Source of the DNA: Cristatella mucedo
Lineage: Eukaryota; Bryozoa; Phylactolaemata; Cristatellidae
Length of the DNA stretch: 64,000 nucleotides
NCBI GenBank assembly: GCA_009760855.2
Contig: WPIO01000018.1
Coordinates: 1,692,501 to 1,756,500 of the forward strand
Direction: 5' to 3'
Under the pieces are notes generated by a model. It was given only the letters and a program-made list of their open reading frames with translations, searched no databases and was not told the DNA's origin. Made by a program: the position numbers and the translations under genes. This document shows positions 10,046-23,169 of this stretch, in pieces (position 1 is the stretch's first letter; the number at the start of each line of letters is the position of its first letter).

Positions 10046-12724
10046 ACGATTGTTAGCACACCGTTTGGAATCATGCACATTTACGCACTTAGAGAATATA
10101 AACCTAAGGTATACTGGGGCTCTCTGCGAGAACGTTCCGTTCTTGCAGTTATTCAATAGGTGCATAGTTTTGTAAACAACAACAAGGAGAAACGAAAGAA
10201 TTTTATATGACGGATCAAATCCGTCCAGGAGAGGTGGATTTCAGCTTATTTTAACCCAATTTTAAGGTAATATATGACATATTTGAGTCAGTGATGAGTT
10301 CAACTGCTTTAGAACCTACTCTAAGGGATTCCTAATTCACGACCCAGGCCGGTTGTTTGATTATTCCAAAGGCCAGTCCTGTGTCACCTTCTTCAATCGG
10401 GATGATAGCAGCAATGGAGCTTTGGATCTGTTGAAATGGTAGTGTCTAATAAGCTTATGCTTACTCTAGTTGTGATTGTGAGGTAATATTAAGGAACTTG
10501 TCCAAAAGCCCAGCTTGTAAAATAGAGCGCCGTTTCGTAGGAGTGACAGACCGTAGAAACAGAAGAGATTTTTTCGAGGTCACTAGCACAAAAATTAAGT
10601 CGGTGCATTTCCTGATGGGCAGCCGGTATAATTCAATTTAGTAAGCTGCGATGACAGCGGCTCGTCAGTGTGCTTATGCTGCGTCTGCATGGTTGTGCAC
10701 GTCTTGGTGAATGGAAAACGAGTTTTGAGAAAACTCGTACTAAGCAGTACTCGAAAATGCTATATTTTTAGCCGGCTTGTAGATGTTAGCTCTAGCAGGT
10801 ACATTTCTGCCAACGGAACCTGGAAATCTGCGCACCGATCGGCTCGAGTTCTGGCTTGCGCCTCAGGCGGCGCCGCCGCTATAGGCTGGGGCACTCGCTC
10901 TCACGTAATAATCCCTACATCGACGGCAGATAAGCCTAGCCAACCCTGCACTGTATTTTCCACACACTATTTTTCGTAGTTATCTTATTTCAAAGAGTCA
11001 GTTAAATCAGCTAGTAGTTATTATTATCTTTAGACTGGAAGACCTGTGAGTACTGTCGGCTTACTTTCAGCTGAGGAGCATTATAAAATCGGGACATGCT
11101 TAGCTAATAAAAGGATGGGAAAGAGTTCATGTTTTCGTGAATTTAAAAATAATTCAATAAACTAATAATTTCACGAATTTAAAAACGAGTTAACAAAAAT
11201 CACGGCGCTCAAACTTTATTCTCAGTCCTATAGTAGGACTGCCAAATAGGTTCATGCGTTAGGGATATCGCATCTAGATGGCTTCATTTATCTTCATTCA
11301 GAAATAATGGCTTGAGCTCCTAGTCTTCTGAAACTAGTGCAACACAAGCGTCTAATTATGTAGGTCATCGATGGCGTAGCTGCCACACCAAACAATTTCC
11401 GTCAGAGCGTCATCGGCTTCATTTCGCGCGTTCAATCAGTTTTCAGGTCCCCTGTTTCGCTCAGCGATCGTAGTTACACACTTGGTGTGCGGCTTCCATG
11501 TCTGGACGGAACTACACTGCAAATTGAGCTCCAATAATGGTAGCAGTATAGCCGACGCGCGGTAAATGCAGGGGCAACTGACATTAGTATGATGGCTGGC
11601 GACTTGTCAGTGCAGAAACTATGCAAGAAAGTATGATGGTAGTAGCAAACACGGAATACGGCAGTGACAAAGAGTGACCATATCTCAGCAAACCTAGTCC
11701 ACATGCATTGCTTAGAATAGTCCGTTTGACAGCGCCTGCTGGTTACCGGCGTTTAACCTCTACCGTTACTTACACCAACAGGTCAGTAACCTAGTGCTTG
11801 AATAATGTCAAACGCTTCAGCCGAATTCGAAAGCACAAGTGAACAGCCGAAGTCTAGCTTTTACGAAGCATTTGCCATACATATCTCATGACCGTTTTCT
11901 CGCAGTTTAAATTCAGGAGCCCTGAATAATTAATTTCAGCCAGAATCAGGCTATTACGGGACAAAGCTATTTAATGAATACTGTGCGTACGATACTTGTT
12001 CACTTTGCAAGCCTGATACTGAAACGGTGGCGTGCTAAATTAACTATGTTGTGATAGCTAATCATTATTCGCGTTTTTGGATCAATGGCTTTGATTTTAC
12101 TGTTGTCATATCCTGTGGTGAATGCAGCATTAGAGCCAATCCCAAGTAAGATTCGTCGGTCGATTGTGCTCGAAAAAGTATTGCTTTAGCTGTTGAACTG
12201 ATTTGAGTCGAGCTCTGGGCTTTGAGTCGTACGACAGCCGTTGTACATCGTGACCGCTTAGGAACGCATGCAACCCTTCCACACTTCAAAATAGACTTAT
12301 CGACGTTATACATATGGATTATTTGTTGATTTGCGGGCGTTCTTTGTCGCTGTCACGATACGCTACTGTCGGGATACCTGCATGCTTCGCTGGTGCGCCG
12401 CTACGTCTCTACTATTAATTCGAGGCTCTGGGCGTCGCTGGCATTCTTTGCGTGTCGGCTGGGACTACTACCGTGACAAGTGCTAAGTATATGGCCTAGA
12501 CTAGTTCTATCCGAATGGAAAAGCCTCAACAGCGTGCGTGTTCATGAAAACTCATTGCACGCCAGTAAATCGTTTATACAGACTCTGTCCTACTAAACTT
12601 TCTTTAAAACGCTAGGAATAGGTTATCCTAGGATACTGTGAACATTATATCTACCGTAATTATAATCATTAAGTGGTGGAATTTGAGGCAGGGTGCATGT
12701 ATTCAGCACGCAGTTTGGCTGGAT
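10046..12724. other. Long intergenic stretch without a recognised gene
   Basis: No element family or exon could be assigned. A locally GC-richer pocket at about 10790-10930 has an open frame after a possible acceptor (GCTCTAGCAG, near 10796) with a weak GTAATA donor, but its protein resembles nothing known. Confidence 0.3.
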
Positions 12725-12890
12725 TTTGAACCTTAGTAGCCGTAGGTAAGGTGCTCGCTGTTCATGACCGTCGTTGTACAATTGAATCCTGCAGTTGGGA
12801 ATCCTTTATTACCATCTGTCGGCAGTGGTGATAGCCAGCAGAGCTCACGTGTTGCTATACAATGAAGGCCCTTAAACCAGCTTGTATTTT
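12725..12890 (+). mobile_element. SINE1 copy, diverged
   Basis: A degenerate head (TTGAATCCTGCAGTTGGGAATCC near 12783) is followed by the GGCAGTGGTGATAGCC body and the TTAAACCAGCTTGTA end. It is more diverged than the copies at 9.3 and 9.9 kb. Confidence 0.65.
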
Positions 12891-13509
12891 TTTCCTTTTT
12901 TTGCATGGCACAATATTGACAATACTACCTACCTAATTTTTTATTTTATCAGTAAAAAGCTCAGAGATAATTTATTTTTAGGCAGTCTCAGTAATTTAGC
13001 AGCATATGGACCTTTTGGGGTGCCTGCTTGGTGCGGAGCAATATTTAAAATCTGCTTCAGTACTCGAGCCGACGACCTGTTTGGTGACGAGCACTTACTT
13101 TACACTTTTACTTGGCACCATCCTCCCTTCGCAAATTTACAGAAGCTGCATTTTAAACAAGTATAATCCTAATTGATCGAAGGTAATCTTTTGTTCTAAA
13201 TTGGTAACTTTATAAGTTTATATTAAAATTTTGGTATCGCTAAAATGTATCCGATATCTCTTTGCTTACTGGTTGTTTCACCAGTGTTCTACTTGCAAGG
13301 TAAGCCTAGCGTGAATGTATTTACCCATTTGTAGCTAAGTTAATGACCAATTTGTATCACGCCTTCTTAGAAAACTTTGATAGTTTGTACGTATTCTTGA
13401 AATCTAAATCCGGTGTCCGATTCAGAAAGAGATAACCCTATAATAAGATTGTTTAGTTAGTCCTTCTCTACCTGACGTCATGATGTTGTATCTTCTGCGA
13501 CAACAACAG

Positions 13510-16110
13510 CAATATTACTAGTAATAAAACACTTGTATAGTGCCCTCACAAAACTGAATTCCTGTCAAGGCACTTAACATATTCTGCATCTAAATCATTT
13601 ACACACGTGTCGTACTAAAATCCCAAAGCAGTGGGTACAGCACTTGCAAGTACATGCACACGACGGACGAATCACAGAGAACCATCAAATGCTATAAGAA
13701 AAACGTGCATTTTAAGGTTCTTTGTAGATGTCTTTATGTCAGGTTACGATTTGACAAGTTTTGGTAGTGCTTTCCTCGCTTGGGGAGCATACGCACCAAA
13801 AGCTGGGTCTAAAGTAGTTTCGAGCTTGGTACGAGGTATGACTAAACAATTCAAGTCAGAATGGGGTTCCTGCGACTCTTCGCTCGGCGGGGGGGGGTAG
13901 CTTTTATTATTGCTAGGCTAGAGCCGGAGAATGAAAGAACCTAAAAGTAAGAGACGGAACCTTAAAGTCGATGCACTTGTTGACTGGAAGCCAGTACAGA
14001 TCGCCGATAAGTTGTGTGATGTGGCAACTGCGACGCTCAAAACGGACTAGGCTAGCTGCAAAGTTTTGCACAATCTGCTAGTGCCTTATTTTACAAGCTG
14101 GTAGAACAGCAAGCAGTGATTTAAATAAGTCAAGACTGGATGTCGCTAATACGCTGACCAATTAAGATGTGATATCCCTGCCTAAAAAAGCTCTGATTTA
14201 AGCAATTTTATGTAGCTGAAAGTCTGTGAACATTACTGTGGAGCTAATGCAATTGACTAATAAAAGGTCATTTTCAACTGAATGCTAGGTTACGTGCACA
14301 TTCAACAAGTAATATACTGGTGGAGCTAATGTTGTACTCTAGATTTTCCAATTTCTGAATATAACTTCGTTTGCCCATAAATAGCAAGTTGGTCTGTCGT
14401 AATTCAGTTCAAGAACGTTCTACCAGCAACCGTGTCCGGATGCCATCCGTACATGCAGCAAGGTTGTGTAAGGAATTCAACATGCAAAATTTCTGGGAGG
14501 GATCAGGGTAAAAAATTGCAACTGCATGTTATCAGCTTTGAAGTGCTAGCTCAGATAGTGCTTGGCCATAATATCGGCAAGAGGGAGAGTATAAACTGTT
14601 AAAAGAAGAGGACTGATCGTAGAGCACTGAGGCACCCAGTACTTTAGTAGCTCCTCTGATGATCTTTGTCAGGTCGCTTGAATACTCATAAGTCTTCCAC
14701 TCAGTATACGACCTGAATAATTGCCGTACACTTCCAGTGACGCTCATGTGAGTTTCAAGACGGTAAAGAAGTAAATTTTAATCAATAGTAGCCAATTCTG
14801 CCAAAAGATCAAGCAGGACGAGCAGAGAGACTTTGCCAAAGTTTCATTTCCGAGAAGTTCGTTATTCATCGCAAGCATAGCTTGCTCTGTGGAGCTATTA
14901 CCTCTAAACCTAGACTAGAAATTACTTGCTAGGTTTAAGATATAAAATATAAAAGTCCAGTTGTTCAGCCACAGCTCATTCTAGAGTCTGTGATAGGAAA
15001 GGGAGAAATGAGGCTGATAATTTCCTCAAGTTCTCTTGTTCCAATTGTGCGTTCTTGAATATTAGCGAAATTCAGCCTTTCTGAAAGGTGCTGGGACATT
15101 ACATGGGGCTGATCGCATATTTAAGATGTTAGTTTTGCATTGCATACAATAATAAATGCATCGTAGAAAAAGGGCAGTTGAAATAGGGTTCAGATTGAAA
15201 GTTTTCTTACTTAATTTTGATTAGAACGTTAGTGCGAGCTCACTCGTGGCCTCCTTTAATATAGACAGTGAGGTACAGCATGGACCAAGGAACATGAATC
15301 AAAAGTTGTGGTGCTGCCTCCTGTGGATGAACTCAAATGATCTTGTTTATTATTTTGTTAACCAAGAAGCCTGAAAATTGACCTGCCATTTTATCACAAT
15401 AATAGCTAGAAAACTAGCTAACACGGTAGCAGTTACGGATGTTATTGATCTAGATCTCTGCAGTTTTGGAGCCTGCATCTTTCATTTAAAAACGCGTTTA
15501 TAAAGACTAATTTTTTCTTTTTGTAGTATGCATCAGTACGACATACAGTCGTCCTGTACCTGTCGATAAACAGTCAGTCGCGATCTTGCATTCACTTTTT
15601 AAACCTGAGGCTTAGTAGACCAAGCTAGTTTAATGTTTGCGATAGACTAGACAGTCTGGGCGAGGGCATACAGTGAGCTCAGTTGGAGGTGCGGACTCGT
15701 AGAGTATGCCGGCTATTGTAGTGTTGCAGTACTTTATCAATAGTTAAAGGTCGGAGGGAGAATAAAACTGCATGGTCAAAGGAGATAATTTTGCACGGAC
15801 ATCGTTAACGTAAAAGCTCTTGCTTTTTCACGATTAATATGAACAATTTAATGTGGAGGAGGGCTGGTCAAAATCACCCACTCCGAAAATCGAAAGTCGA
15901 GTGATTTCTTCCGCACATAAGAGAAATGAGATCAGAGAAATTTTTCATAAAGGAAGTCGTGGTACCTGAGGGCGATAAATTCCTGTCGCCAATTTTAGCT
16001 TGCCGTTGGATGAACTCAAGGGTATGCTGTCATGGGGTGAACTCAAAGCAATAAATTGAAAAGACTGGTTTGAGTTAACGGTAAGTGATTTAAAGTTTAA
16101 AGATAAGCAC
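13510..16110 (-). mobile_element. Family A LINE, longest copy, decayed
   Basis: From the 3' end, the minus strand shows the (ATT)n-proximal motif and tail (13510-13700), the C-terminal coding block (13700-14250), and an RT segment reading like VPQCSTISPLLFTVY followed by a decayed catalytic region HFKADN (about 14500-14640; canonical families have FxADD). Next come the first RT motif LLVLLDL..ELATID (about 14780-14840) and a linker FSGFLVNKI of the type found between endonuclease and RT (about 15340-15410). Frame changes and stops occur throughout, so it is dead. Upstream identity fades beyond about 16.1 kb. Confidence 0.7.
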
Positions 16111-18236
16111 GTGATAACGATGATTCAACCATTATTTTCAATTGACCTCGGGATGCTGAAGAAGAAGTTAGGTTAGTGTGTTAATTTTTGCTTTGTTAAT
16201 GATCGGGCACTTCACCGATTTCAGCCCGGTCCCGGTCAATGCTGGAAGGTCAAGGTTGTTTACAGAAATGGTCACTTGTTAAGAGTGTTTCAATGGGCTT
16301 TAACCTATAATTTCAAAAACTAGTGCTGCTTATGCTTCGGGTCATCTTCTAAGTTAGATAACTACTAAGTTGGAGGTGTTCAAAGCAGGACTTGAAGGAA
16401 CTCGCTTAGGGTGGTACGAGTTTTTTGAGATAATGGGAATAACAAACAAGTGGGGCATCTCGTAGTGGTCCCTCGGCACCCTACGTAGTGCTTATATTTA
16501 GTCAATGAAATGTTCACGAACATTAGCAAAATAAATTGCATATATGAATGCGTAAGAATGGAGATGACTAAACAATAATAAGTAGGCAAGATCACATCTA
16601 ATTAGCAGGTTACTAGCTGACCGCCAAAGTAACAAAGCAGCTTTCGTAGGGGAAGTTTTAGGAGTATCAGGCATACAACCTTTAGATGTTTATCGGTACC
16701 TAATTTCTTACATTCTAATTACTGCACAAAAAAGATAAGCTTAGCCAGAATTTAAATAATCAGGAGCCTGCTCCTCTGCTTCAGTTTCAGGCTAAAGCTG
16801 AGTTGGTTCATTTGAAAGCTTCCCGATTTCATGCACTCTATGAGTTTCGAGCGTTATGTTAAAATCCTGGAAATTGCCATTAGTCTTTAAGTTTTGTGCC
16901 AGCAAATTTTTATGAATACCAATCCCGATCTAGCGTCAGGAGAAGCTAAACAAAGTTCTCACTAGAAAACTAAAAACAGCATCAGAATATTAAATTCCTT
17001 AAGCTTAAGCCGTTCGTCAGATGCCCCTGCAGCGACGGGTCGGAGAGATTCCAGATTAGACAGCTTCACTTTCTCTTACGGTAGCTGAACGTAAGTGAAA
17101 ATCTTGCTAGCAAGTGCAGTGAGCTGGGCATTGAGGGGGAGCGAAGGCAGTGCCAACTCGAAAGTGAAGATTCTACTTGATTTATACTGGAAGGGCCGAA
17201 GCCGAGCATATTATTATTACATTCAACAATGTCTTTCAGTGCTATGCATGGACTCTGGAGTCGTGTCCGTTGTGGAAGGTGGAGGCAGTGTCGTTAGTTG
17301 GTAGTTATTGGCATATTTCGACAGAGCTTTAAAATGCAAACCAACCAAATTCGAACGGCAGAGCTCGTCGGCTATAGGTCTATATATATCTATATATATA
17401 TATATATCTATCTATATATATATATCTATATATATTTCTCAGTTGAAAGTAAAGAACGATACAAGTCTCTTTATGTAGTAGCCTGAGAAGGAAGTAATTT
17501 GACACAAACAATGCCGTCTGTTTACAATTATCTGGTTGTTTATTGTCACTTCTCTTGCTAGAAACAACAACCCGATAAATAAGGGCATCCTATAGTGAGC
17601 TCTATTGATTCAAGTCGGTAATCCGTAATTCTTAAAAATCTAGTCCTTTGGATTCCGTTCCTGTACTTGGCACGCTCCTACAGCCTTCAAATTACTTTCA
17701 GATGACTTCACGACATTTAAGGTTTCGACAATTTAAAAAAAAATAGCTAAAACATACCGTTTCCTCACAGCAATTGATCGGTGCGTGTAAGTGAATTTTT
17801 CATAGACTACTCGTGCATTGGAACACTGTGTGGTGCCTTGTAAAATTTCTTCCTTTGCCGCAAATTTAAAGTGCTTACAATAAGATTAGGTTATCGATGT
17901 GCACTTGCCAATACATTGTAATTATTGTCAGTGTTTATTTTCTATTGACAGCTGCAACTTGTATTGCACCACTTTATTTAAAAACAAGCTTTACTATCGG
18001 TGGTGTTGCAGTAATTAATAAGAAACCATTCTAATGGTGAGAAATTCATATAGTTCGTGGTCAATAGATGGTCAAGATTAGATCAAATTTTCAGAGGCAT
18101 GTTAGCAATGTAGGTGACGGGAGCATACGACACAATGTTTATCGATGTCATTACTGTTACATTTCAGATAAACTGAATCTAGATAGCAAAGAGTTTGACA
18201 GTAATGTATGCAGTACTATCGAAAGGTCTACTTGCT
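16111..18236. other. Intergenic DNA without a recognised gene
   Basis: Apart from the TA/TATC microsatellite at 17381-17440, nothing could be assigned. It may hold the decayed 5' part of the LINE that ends at 16.1 kb. Confidence 0.3.
17381..17440. repeat. (TA)n/(TATC)n microsatellite
   Basis: Interrupted TA and TATC units over about 60 bases. Confidence 0.9.
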
Positions 18237-18357
18237 TTCATGTATGCTAAGTACTGATTAATGTACGCTATGTGTGCACAAATATCGGCTATTTGTGTAT
18301 AAATGTATGCTACCTATGAATGAATGTGCGCTATTTATGCATGAATTTATGCTAAGC
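18237..18357. repeat. Degenerate short tandem repeat around ATGTATGCTATTTATG
   Basis: About five imperfect units of roughly 23-26 bases, each with a variant of AATGTATGCTATTTATGCA. It precedes a family A LINE copy. Confidence 0.6.
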
Positions 18358-18699
18358 AGAGTTAGCACATTTTCGTAAATCAATACCAATAAATTGAATA
18401 GCATTATGCACAGTCAACGCAAGTGTTGAAAGCAAGAACAAACTTAGTAGCAAGCTTCAAATTTCTTTACAAAAGAAGAAAGGCGTAATTCAGAAAATAT
18501 CTCACTATGTTTAAAGATACCACACATATATGAATTTCTGACGTGGATAGCCGAAAAATTTCTTGAACGGAATGATGATGCAACGAACTTACTTGTTAAG
18601 TGGAAAGCAAGATTGATTTTGATATTAAAGAACCTCTCATAATCAGCTCTGCCAGTATTTCTCCTCTTAAATCTGCACAAAATCGAGGTTTCCTTCCAA

Positions 18700-19740
18700 A
18701 GTGACCATTTATTAGACACCCGCGTCAGCTCCACAGTAGAAGCTGCCTACTTTCAGCTAAATAAGGCTGCTTGTTTTCGCACTTGTTTAGATTCGACTTG
18801 TACATTCATGAGTGCATTTTTGATGCCCCGGCTCTGCTTGTGTAACTCAATGATTGTTGATTTACGCACTTGTGCAACTAGGTGCTAAAAGCTTTTAAAA
18901 AACGTAGCAGCTTGGCTTTTCTGTCGTGAGAGTCACGTAATTCACATCACAGTACTTTTTGCCGATTGTTGATTTACACACTTGTGCAACTAGGTGCTAA
19001 AAGCTTTTAAGAAACGTACCACAAAACGTTCTGTCACTTACTTTTAGAGCCCTCCATTATTTGGCTCTAGCCTACCTATCAGACAGCTACAGCGATGCCA
19101 GGCTAAGCATCGTACCTACCGCTTTTTGGAATATAATCGCATAAATACTCCTCGTATGAACCTCAAATCCTTTCTAGACCGTGCAATATATGTATAAGCT
19201 CCCAAAAACATGTAGCTCACTCCGTACTGTCCTCACTGTATCTCCACTGACTTGGCGATATTCGAAAGACATCTATTGGTAAAACCCATCTATTGTTACC
19301 ACAGCGTCTCAATACGATTGTTCTCTGGCATACTTATGCATGCTGCAGTGTGTATTCTACCACATACCATATTCTGAGGCTGACTTTGTGCATCTCACCT
19401 CTAAACAAGCTATGCACGACGTGATGGCACACAAGGTAAGCCGGTTGCTTTTACCACCGCGGTCCCCAGGTCGTGGGATTGAATCGCACAGTGAACAATC
19501 TTTTTTTTGCCTCTGCCAGCGGTAGTGGTAGCCGTAAAGGCTCTTCTGTGGCTATACAAATGAGGCTGCTTAATCTTATAGTATTTATTTTATTTATTTA
19601 CGCTTGTCATCATTGAAAATGCTACTAAGGTTTTGATCACGCTTCCGTTGCAGCAAATTTTAATTGCCTAGAAAGAGATTGAGTTCTGTGAGATGCTGTA
19701 ACAAATTTACTATTATAATTATTATCGTTAAATTTACTTC
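18700..19740 (+). mobile_element. Family A LINE with a SINE1 nested in its 3' tail
   Basis: A plus-strand frame fragment reads like VSSTVEAAYFQLNKAA..RTCLD (from about 18724), matching the start of the 8317-8889 fragment. Downstream are the ACTTACTTTTAGAGC and AACCTCAAATCCTTTCTAGACCG blocks, then the tail (GCATACTTATGCATGCTGCAGTG at about 19328). A SINE1 copy (about 19425-19590) interrupts the tail. Beyond it the tail resumes (GCCTAGAAAGAGATTGAGTTCTG near 19668) and ends in an (ATT)-rich stretch. A 54-base segment (18852-18905) is repeated at 18964-19017, a local duplication inside the copy. No intact frame remains. Confidence 0.7.
19425..19590 (+). mobile_element. SINE1 copy inserted into a LINE tail
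   Basis: The tRNA-like head has the GGTCCCCAGGTCGTGGGATTGAATC region (B box near 19473), followed by the GGTAGTGGTAGCCGTAAAGGCT body and the GGCTGCTTAATCTTATAGTA end. Its position inside the family A 3' region shows it inserted after the LINE. Confidence 0.75.
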
Positions 19741-20140
19741 CCCACCAGGCTAAGCATCGTACCACCGCTTCTTTACGTGATTCGTTCACATATCTCCGTA
19801 AAAACCTCAAATCCTATGGAGACCGGGCCTTTACCAAGTCACAGCTTGGAACTCGCATTCAACAGCGGTCACAATATCCCCCGACTTTGCCATATTTACA
19901 AAGAAGCTACACACGCATATATTTATGTCTATGCGTGCTGACAAAGTGGATGCTGCTGCTAACCTTATTTGCAAGTTAACTCGATGCATGCCACCTCTGT
20001 TCATCCTCCGCTTGTCGTCGATGAGCATGCGACAATTAAGCAATCAGTCGCGCTTCCTTTGCAGAGAACGTAAAGTGCTTAGAAAGAGAGTGATTTCCCT
20101 AAAGTGCGCATACAAATGTTATTGTTGTTATTTGGAAATA
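19741..20140 (+). mobile_element. Family A LINE 3' part, second copy
   Basis: Begins within the coding C-terminus (GCTAAGCATCGTACCACCGCTT; AAAACCTCAAATCCTATGGAGACCG) and runs through the 3' region to GTAAAGTGCTTAGAAAGAG and a TTATTGTTGTTATT stretch. It abuts the previous element in the same orientation. Confidence 0.7.
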
Positions 20141-20874
20141 AACCTCTCAGCCGCTGATAGATATTACAGACGTGAAAGGAGAGAAAAGCATGCTCGGAGA
20201 GAGGGTGTATCCGTTCTATTTAAAACAGTGTGTCTAACTTAATTACTTAATAACTTAACTCAACATTATAACTTAATTACTTCTGGGATTTGCATCCTTC
20301 ATACTAAGATTGCCATTGAACTTCTTATTTTGAACATACCGTAAACAATATTGAATTCACAGAGAAATTCTACATCCAGGGATTAAATCTGTGTCGAAGC
20401 AGAGAGAATCAATACCGTAAGCACTAGCAAAATCAAGCAGCAACATTATACCAATATGATTTGAATTAGCACGCAGTAAAGAATTTTAAAATTATTCATA
20501 GTAGTTCTCCAATCTCCGCTGCTAATGCTGTTTAATCTCACGCCCGCCAGATAAAATTTGCCAGGGAACAACAAAATCTGAAGTGAGCGAGAATACAACT
20601 ACATTTTATAATTTGAAATTCGTCCGAAACCAAAGGTGACAGATCGAAGAAACCTTTGATTCTTGGTGAATAGACGACCTTTGTCCATATCGCACTGTGC
20701 AAGACCACGAATCATCACCATGGGTTATTTCGTGTGCACCTTCGCTTACTTTATTTGTATAATGGCTGTCTATGCCGCGGCACAGAGTGCCTGTCCAGAA
20801 ATGGTATTGTCGACTTTCCATGAACATAACTAAGGATGCCCCAAGTAGTAAGGTATGCATGCAGAAATTAGCTG

Positions 20875-21240
20875 TTTCATTCCTCCGCTTAAAGACTGTT
20901 AGCGACAGAAGCTTTTACTTTCGGGAGCTCCTAGACTGTGGAGCTCACTTCCACAGTTCGTACGCAACGACAACTGCTCTTCTGCTGCCGACTATGGCTC
21001 ATTCTTGTCAGCGGTCCTGAGTTGCTACCTCCATGCTACTCACTACCTCAACTGCTCTCCTGACTTTGCTATGCCTCCCATTTTCTCTTTGTTTCTTGAG
21101 ATGAAGTCTGTTGGCTACTGAATGCGTACCAAAGCCGCTTAGGCAGTGAGTGCGCTATACAAGACTCTCCTGCGTAACACCCACGTAGTCTTTATGACTT
21201 TGTGGAGTTACAGACGGAGATGCATCACATTACATTACAC
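20875..21240 (+). mobile_element. Family C LINE, RT C-terminus and 3' end
   Basis: The coding remnant LKTVSDRSFYF followed by a frame-shifted xxRLWSSLP-like segment (20895-20960) corresponds to the RSFSxAAPRLWNSLP block after the RT of L2/CR1-like elements. The non-coding 3' end has GATGAAGTCTGTTGGCTACTGA, GCGTACCAAAGCCGCTTAGG, TCCTGCGTAACACCCACG, TTTGTGGAGTTACAGACGG and the terminal (ACATT)n. Confidence 0.75.
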
Positions 21241-21699
21241 GCATGCATATTAAAAGCAATAGGCTGCCGCATGAACCGTACGGTGCAAAATACTAACCAC
21301 TACACTGACGGATAGTCCCATTCTTTTTCTTCACGGTGTATGGCTGTTCATTCATAACGCAAAACGAGGTTATTTTTTCGGCTGCATCTAATTACGTGGG
21401 ACCATGGCATACGTGGGACCTTGACATACGCGTGTAAGTGACACGGGCACACGCAGCGTCGCGCCAAGGGCGAGCCGGCCTACTACAGCTTCAAAGGCGA
21501 GCGAGCCCTCAGTGACTGAGCACTGAAACACTATTAGACCACGCAAGCTAGGCTTTACTGGCTGTGCTACGAAAAACCTAACAGTCATCTCAGGACACTT
21601 CATCAAATGTTCAAAAGAGAGTATTACTCAGAAATGAGAAGGCAATTTTTATAAGCTGAGATAATCACAAAATGAACCAGGCAGGAGTTCGTGCTGCAA

Positions 21700-22818
21700 G
21701 TCAAGATTCAGTTTTCATTGTCTTTTTTAGAACGAGAAAGAGCACCTGCGTATTCTTTTCATGATCAACTCTGAGGTGGGAAGAACTGAAGAAAGCCTTA
21801 GCAACCGCTGCCTGATGTGACTCAGCAACAAGGTGGAGTGCAAAAGTGGAGGCTGTGAAAGCTATTAGTGATGGACTGCACATCATTGCAAGTCTGTGGA
21901 GCAACTGAGGCCACGAGAGGAACACTTGAAACAAGAAGTGAAGCTGGAAGTCTCCTACATTGAATTATGTAGTACCGTTATGGCTATGTAGCCATTTTGG
22001 TACATCATCTTTAGGACAATTAACTGGGTTCAAAAAGGACTGCAAGATGAACTTCAAAAGCGCATCGTGTGACTTTCAATCTGTCTCTCGAGATTGGTTT
22101 TCTCAAGACTTGTAGAATACCTTAGCCGAGAATCACTTCAAGACACAAAATGAGATGTGAATTGTGGGGAGTTGCAGCTGAACGAAGAATCTGCTGAAGG
22201 ACACAGATGAGGGGAGAGCTCTCTCAAAATGTTGGTCCCGCGGCAATTGAAGAGATTTCAAGAATAATGAAGGACAGCAGATACTCTATCCGACAAGAAC
22301 TAGCTGCTAGGTTTTCTCAGCTCACATATCTCGATGTCAAATTGTATTTGTTATTGGATTCTGGGCAGCTTTAGATGACACCTGACCAGACCAAACTTAG
22401 CCAACAAGGTCTAGATCTTGGAGGCTTCTATTGCTCCGACGTTGATGAAACAGAGCTGTATAACAAAATGTGTGACCGCAAAATGCTTCTTGCCACGTGT
22501 CACAACTCGGCATTGAAAATACCGCTGGAGCTCGTGTCTTTCACAGCCAGTTATGAAGAAGATTTACTTCTTAATTCGAGAGTTGGCTTGCAAGTTCTTT
22601 TTGACGTAGCTGCATCAGTTGCTGGCTGTGAACGATTCATCAACAAAGTTAATATAACCCTCTCTTTCCTGAGAACGTCGCTAGGGCAGGATAGACTCCC
22701 TGATTTGGCCTTGTTAAGCATAGAGATCGAAACATTAAAAATTATTGAATTTCATACAATAATAAACCAGTTTACCATGTTCAAGGCCAGACACATTCCC
22801 TTAAAGTTGAAGCTGTGA
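21700..22818 (+). pseudogene. hAT-superfamily transposase remnant (ZMYM/TTF-type)
   Basis: Broken plus-strand frames give the order expected of ZMYM1-like/hAT transposases: a segment reading DSATRWSAKVEAVKAISDGL (about 21820-21880, the conserved TRW-A-A block), a middle region with GVQKGLQDELQK (about 22030-22060), then the intact C-terminal frame 22375-22818. Stops after 21900 and frame changes near 22070-22370 show it is inactive. No terminal inverted repeats could be fixed. Domesticated ZMYM-type genes share this C-terminus, but the upstream stops argue against domestication here. Confidence 0.7.
22375..22818 (+). pseudogene. hAT C-terminal (hATC) dimerisation region, open 147-codon frame
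   Basis: Residues about 75-142 carry the hATC pattern: VGLQVLFDVAASVAGCERFI (where active members have a V-x-SAERSFS core), then LSFLRTSLGQDRLPDLALLSIE and a terminal stretch with KARHI. This region mediates transposase dimerisation and contributes to the fold around the last catalytic acid. The SAERSFS core is altered to AGCERFI, consistent with decay. The methionine shown is only the first in the open frame; the true protein began well upstream. The stop at 22816-22818 is a plausible native end. Confidence 0.75.
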
Positions 22819-23169
22819 TAGCAGCCTTAAACTTTGACTACAGTTGAAATAAAATTTCTCAGCTGATACGTCTGCTGACATGGATTTTTGCAGAGTAGAG
22901 TAGAGGTATTTTCGTAGAGATATTTTTCAGCAATTTTTGATAACGTGAGCGGACGCCATTTGTGGCTTTTTCCGCGGGCACAGCAAGGTTTCACTACGCC
23001 TCTGACCTCGTCGGTCTCGGAGCGTTTCCATTCCGGCGGACGCTGTGGCGGTACAGCGGAGCGTTGTTATGATAAATTCTTCATGGCGCTCATAGTATGG
23101 TGAACATTCAAATGAGCTCTTCGTTCTCTCTGTACAGTAGCCGTCGCTCCAGGCTGCACAATATGTCAT

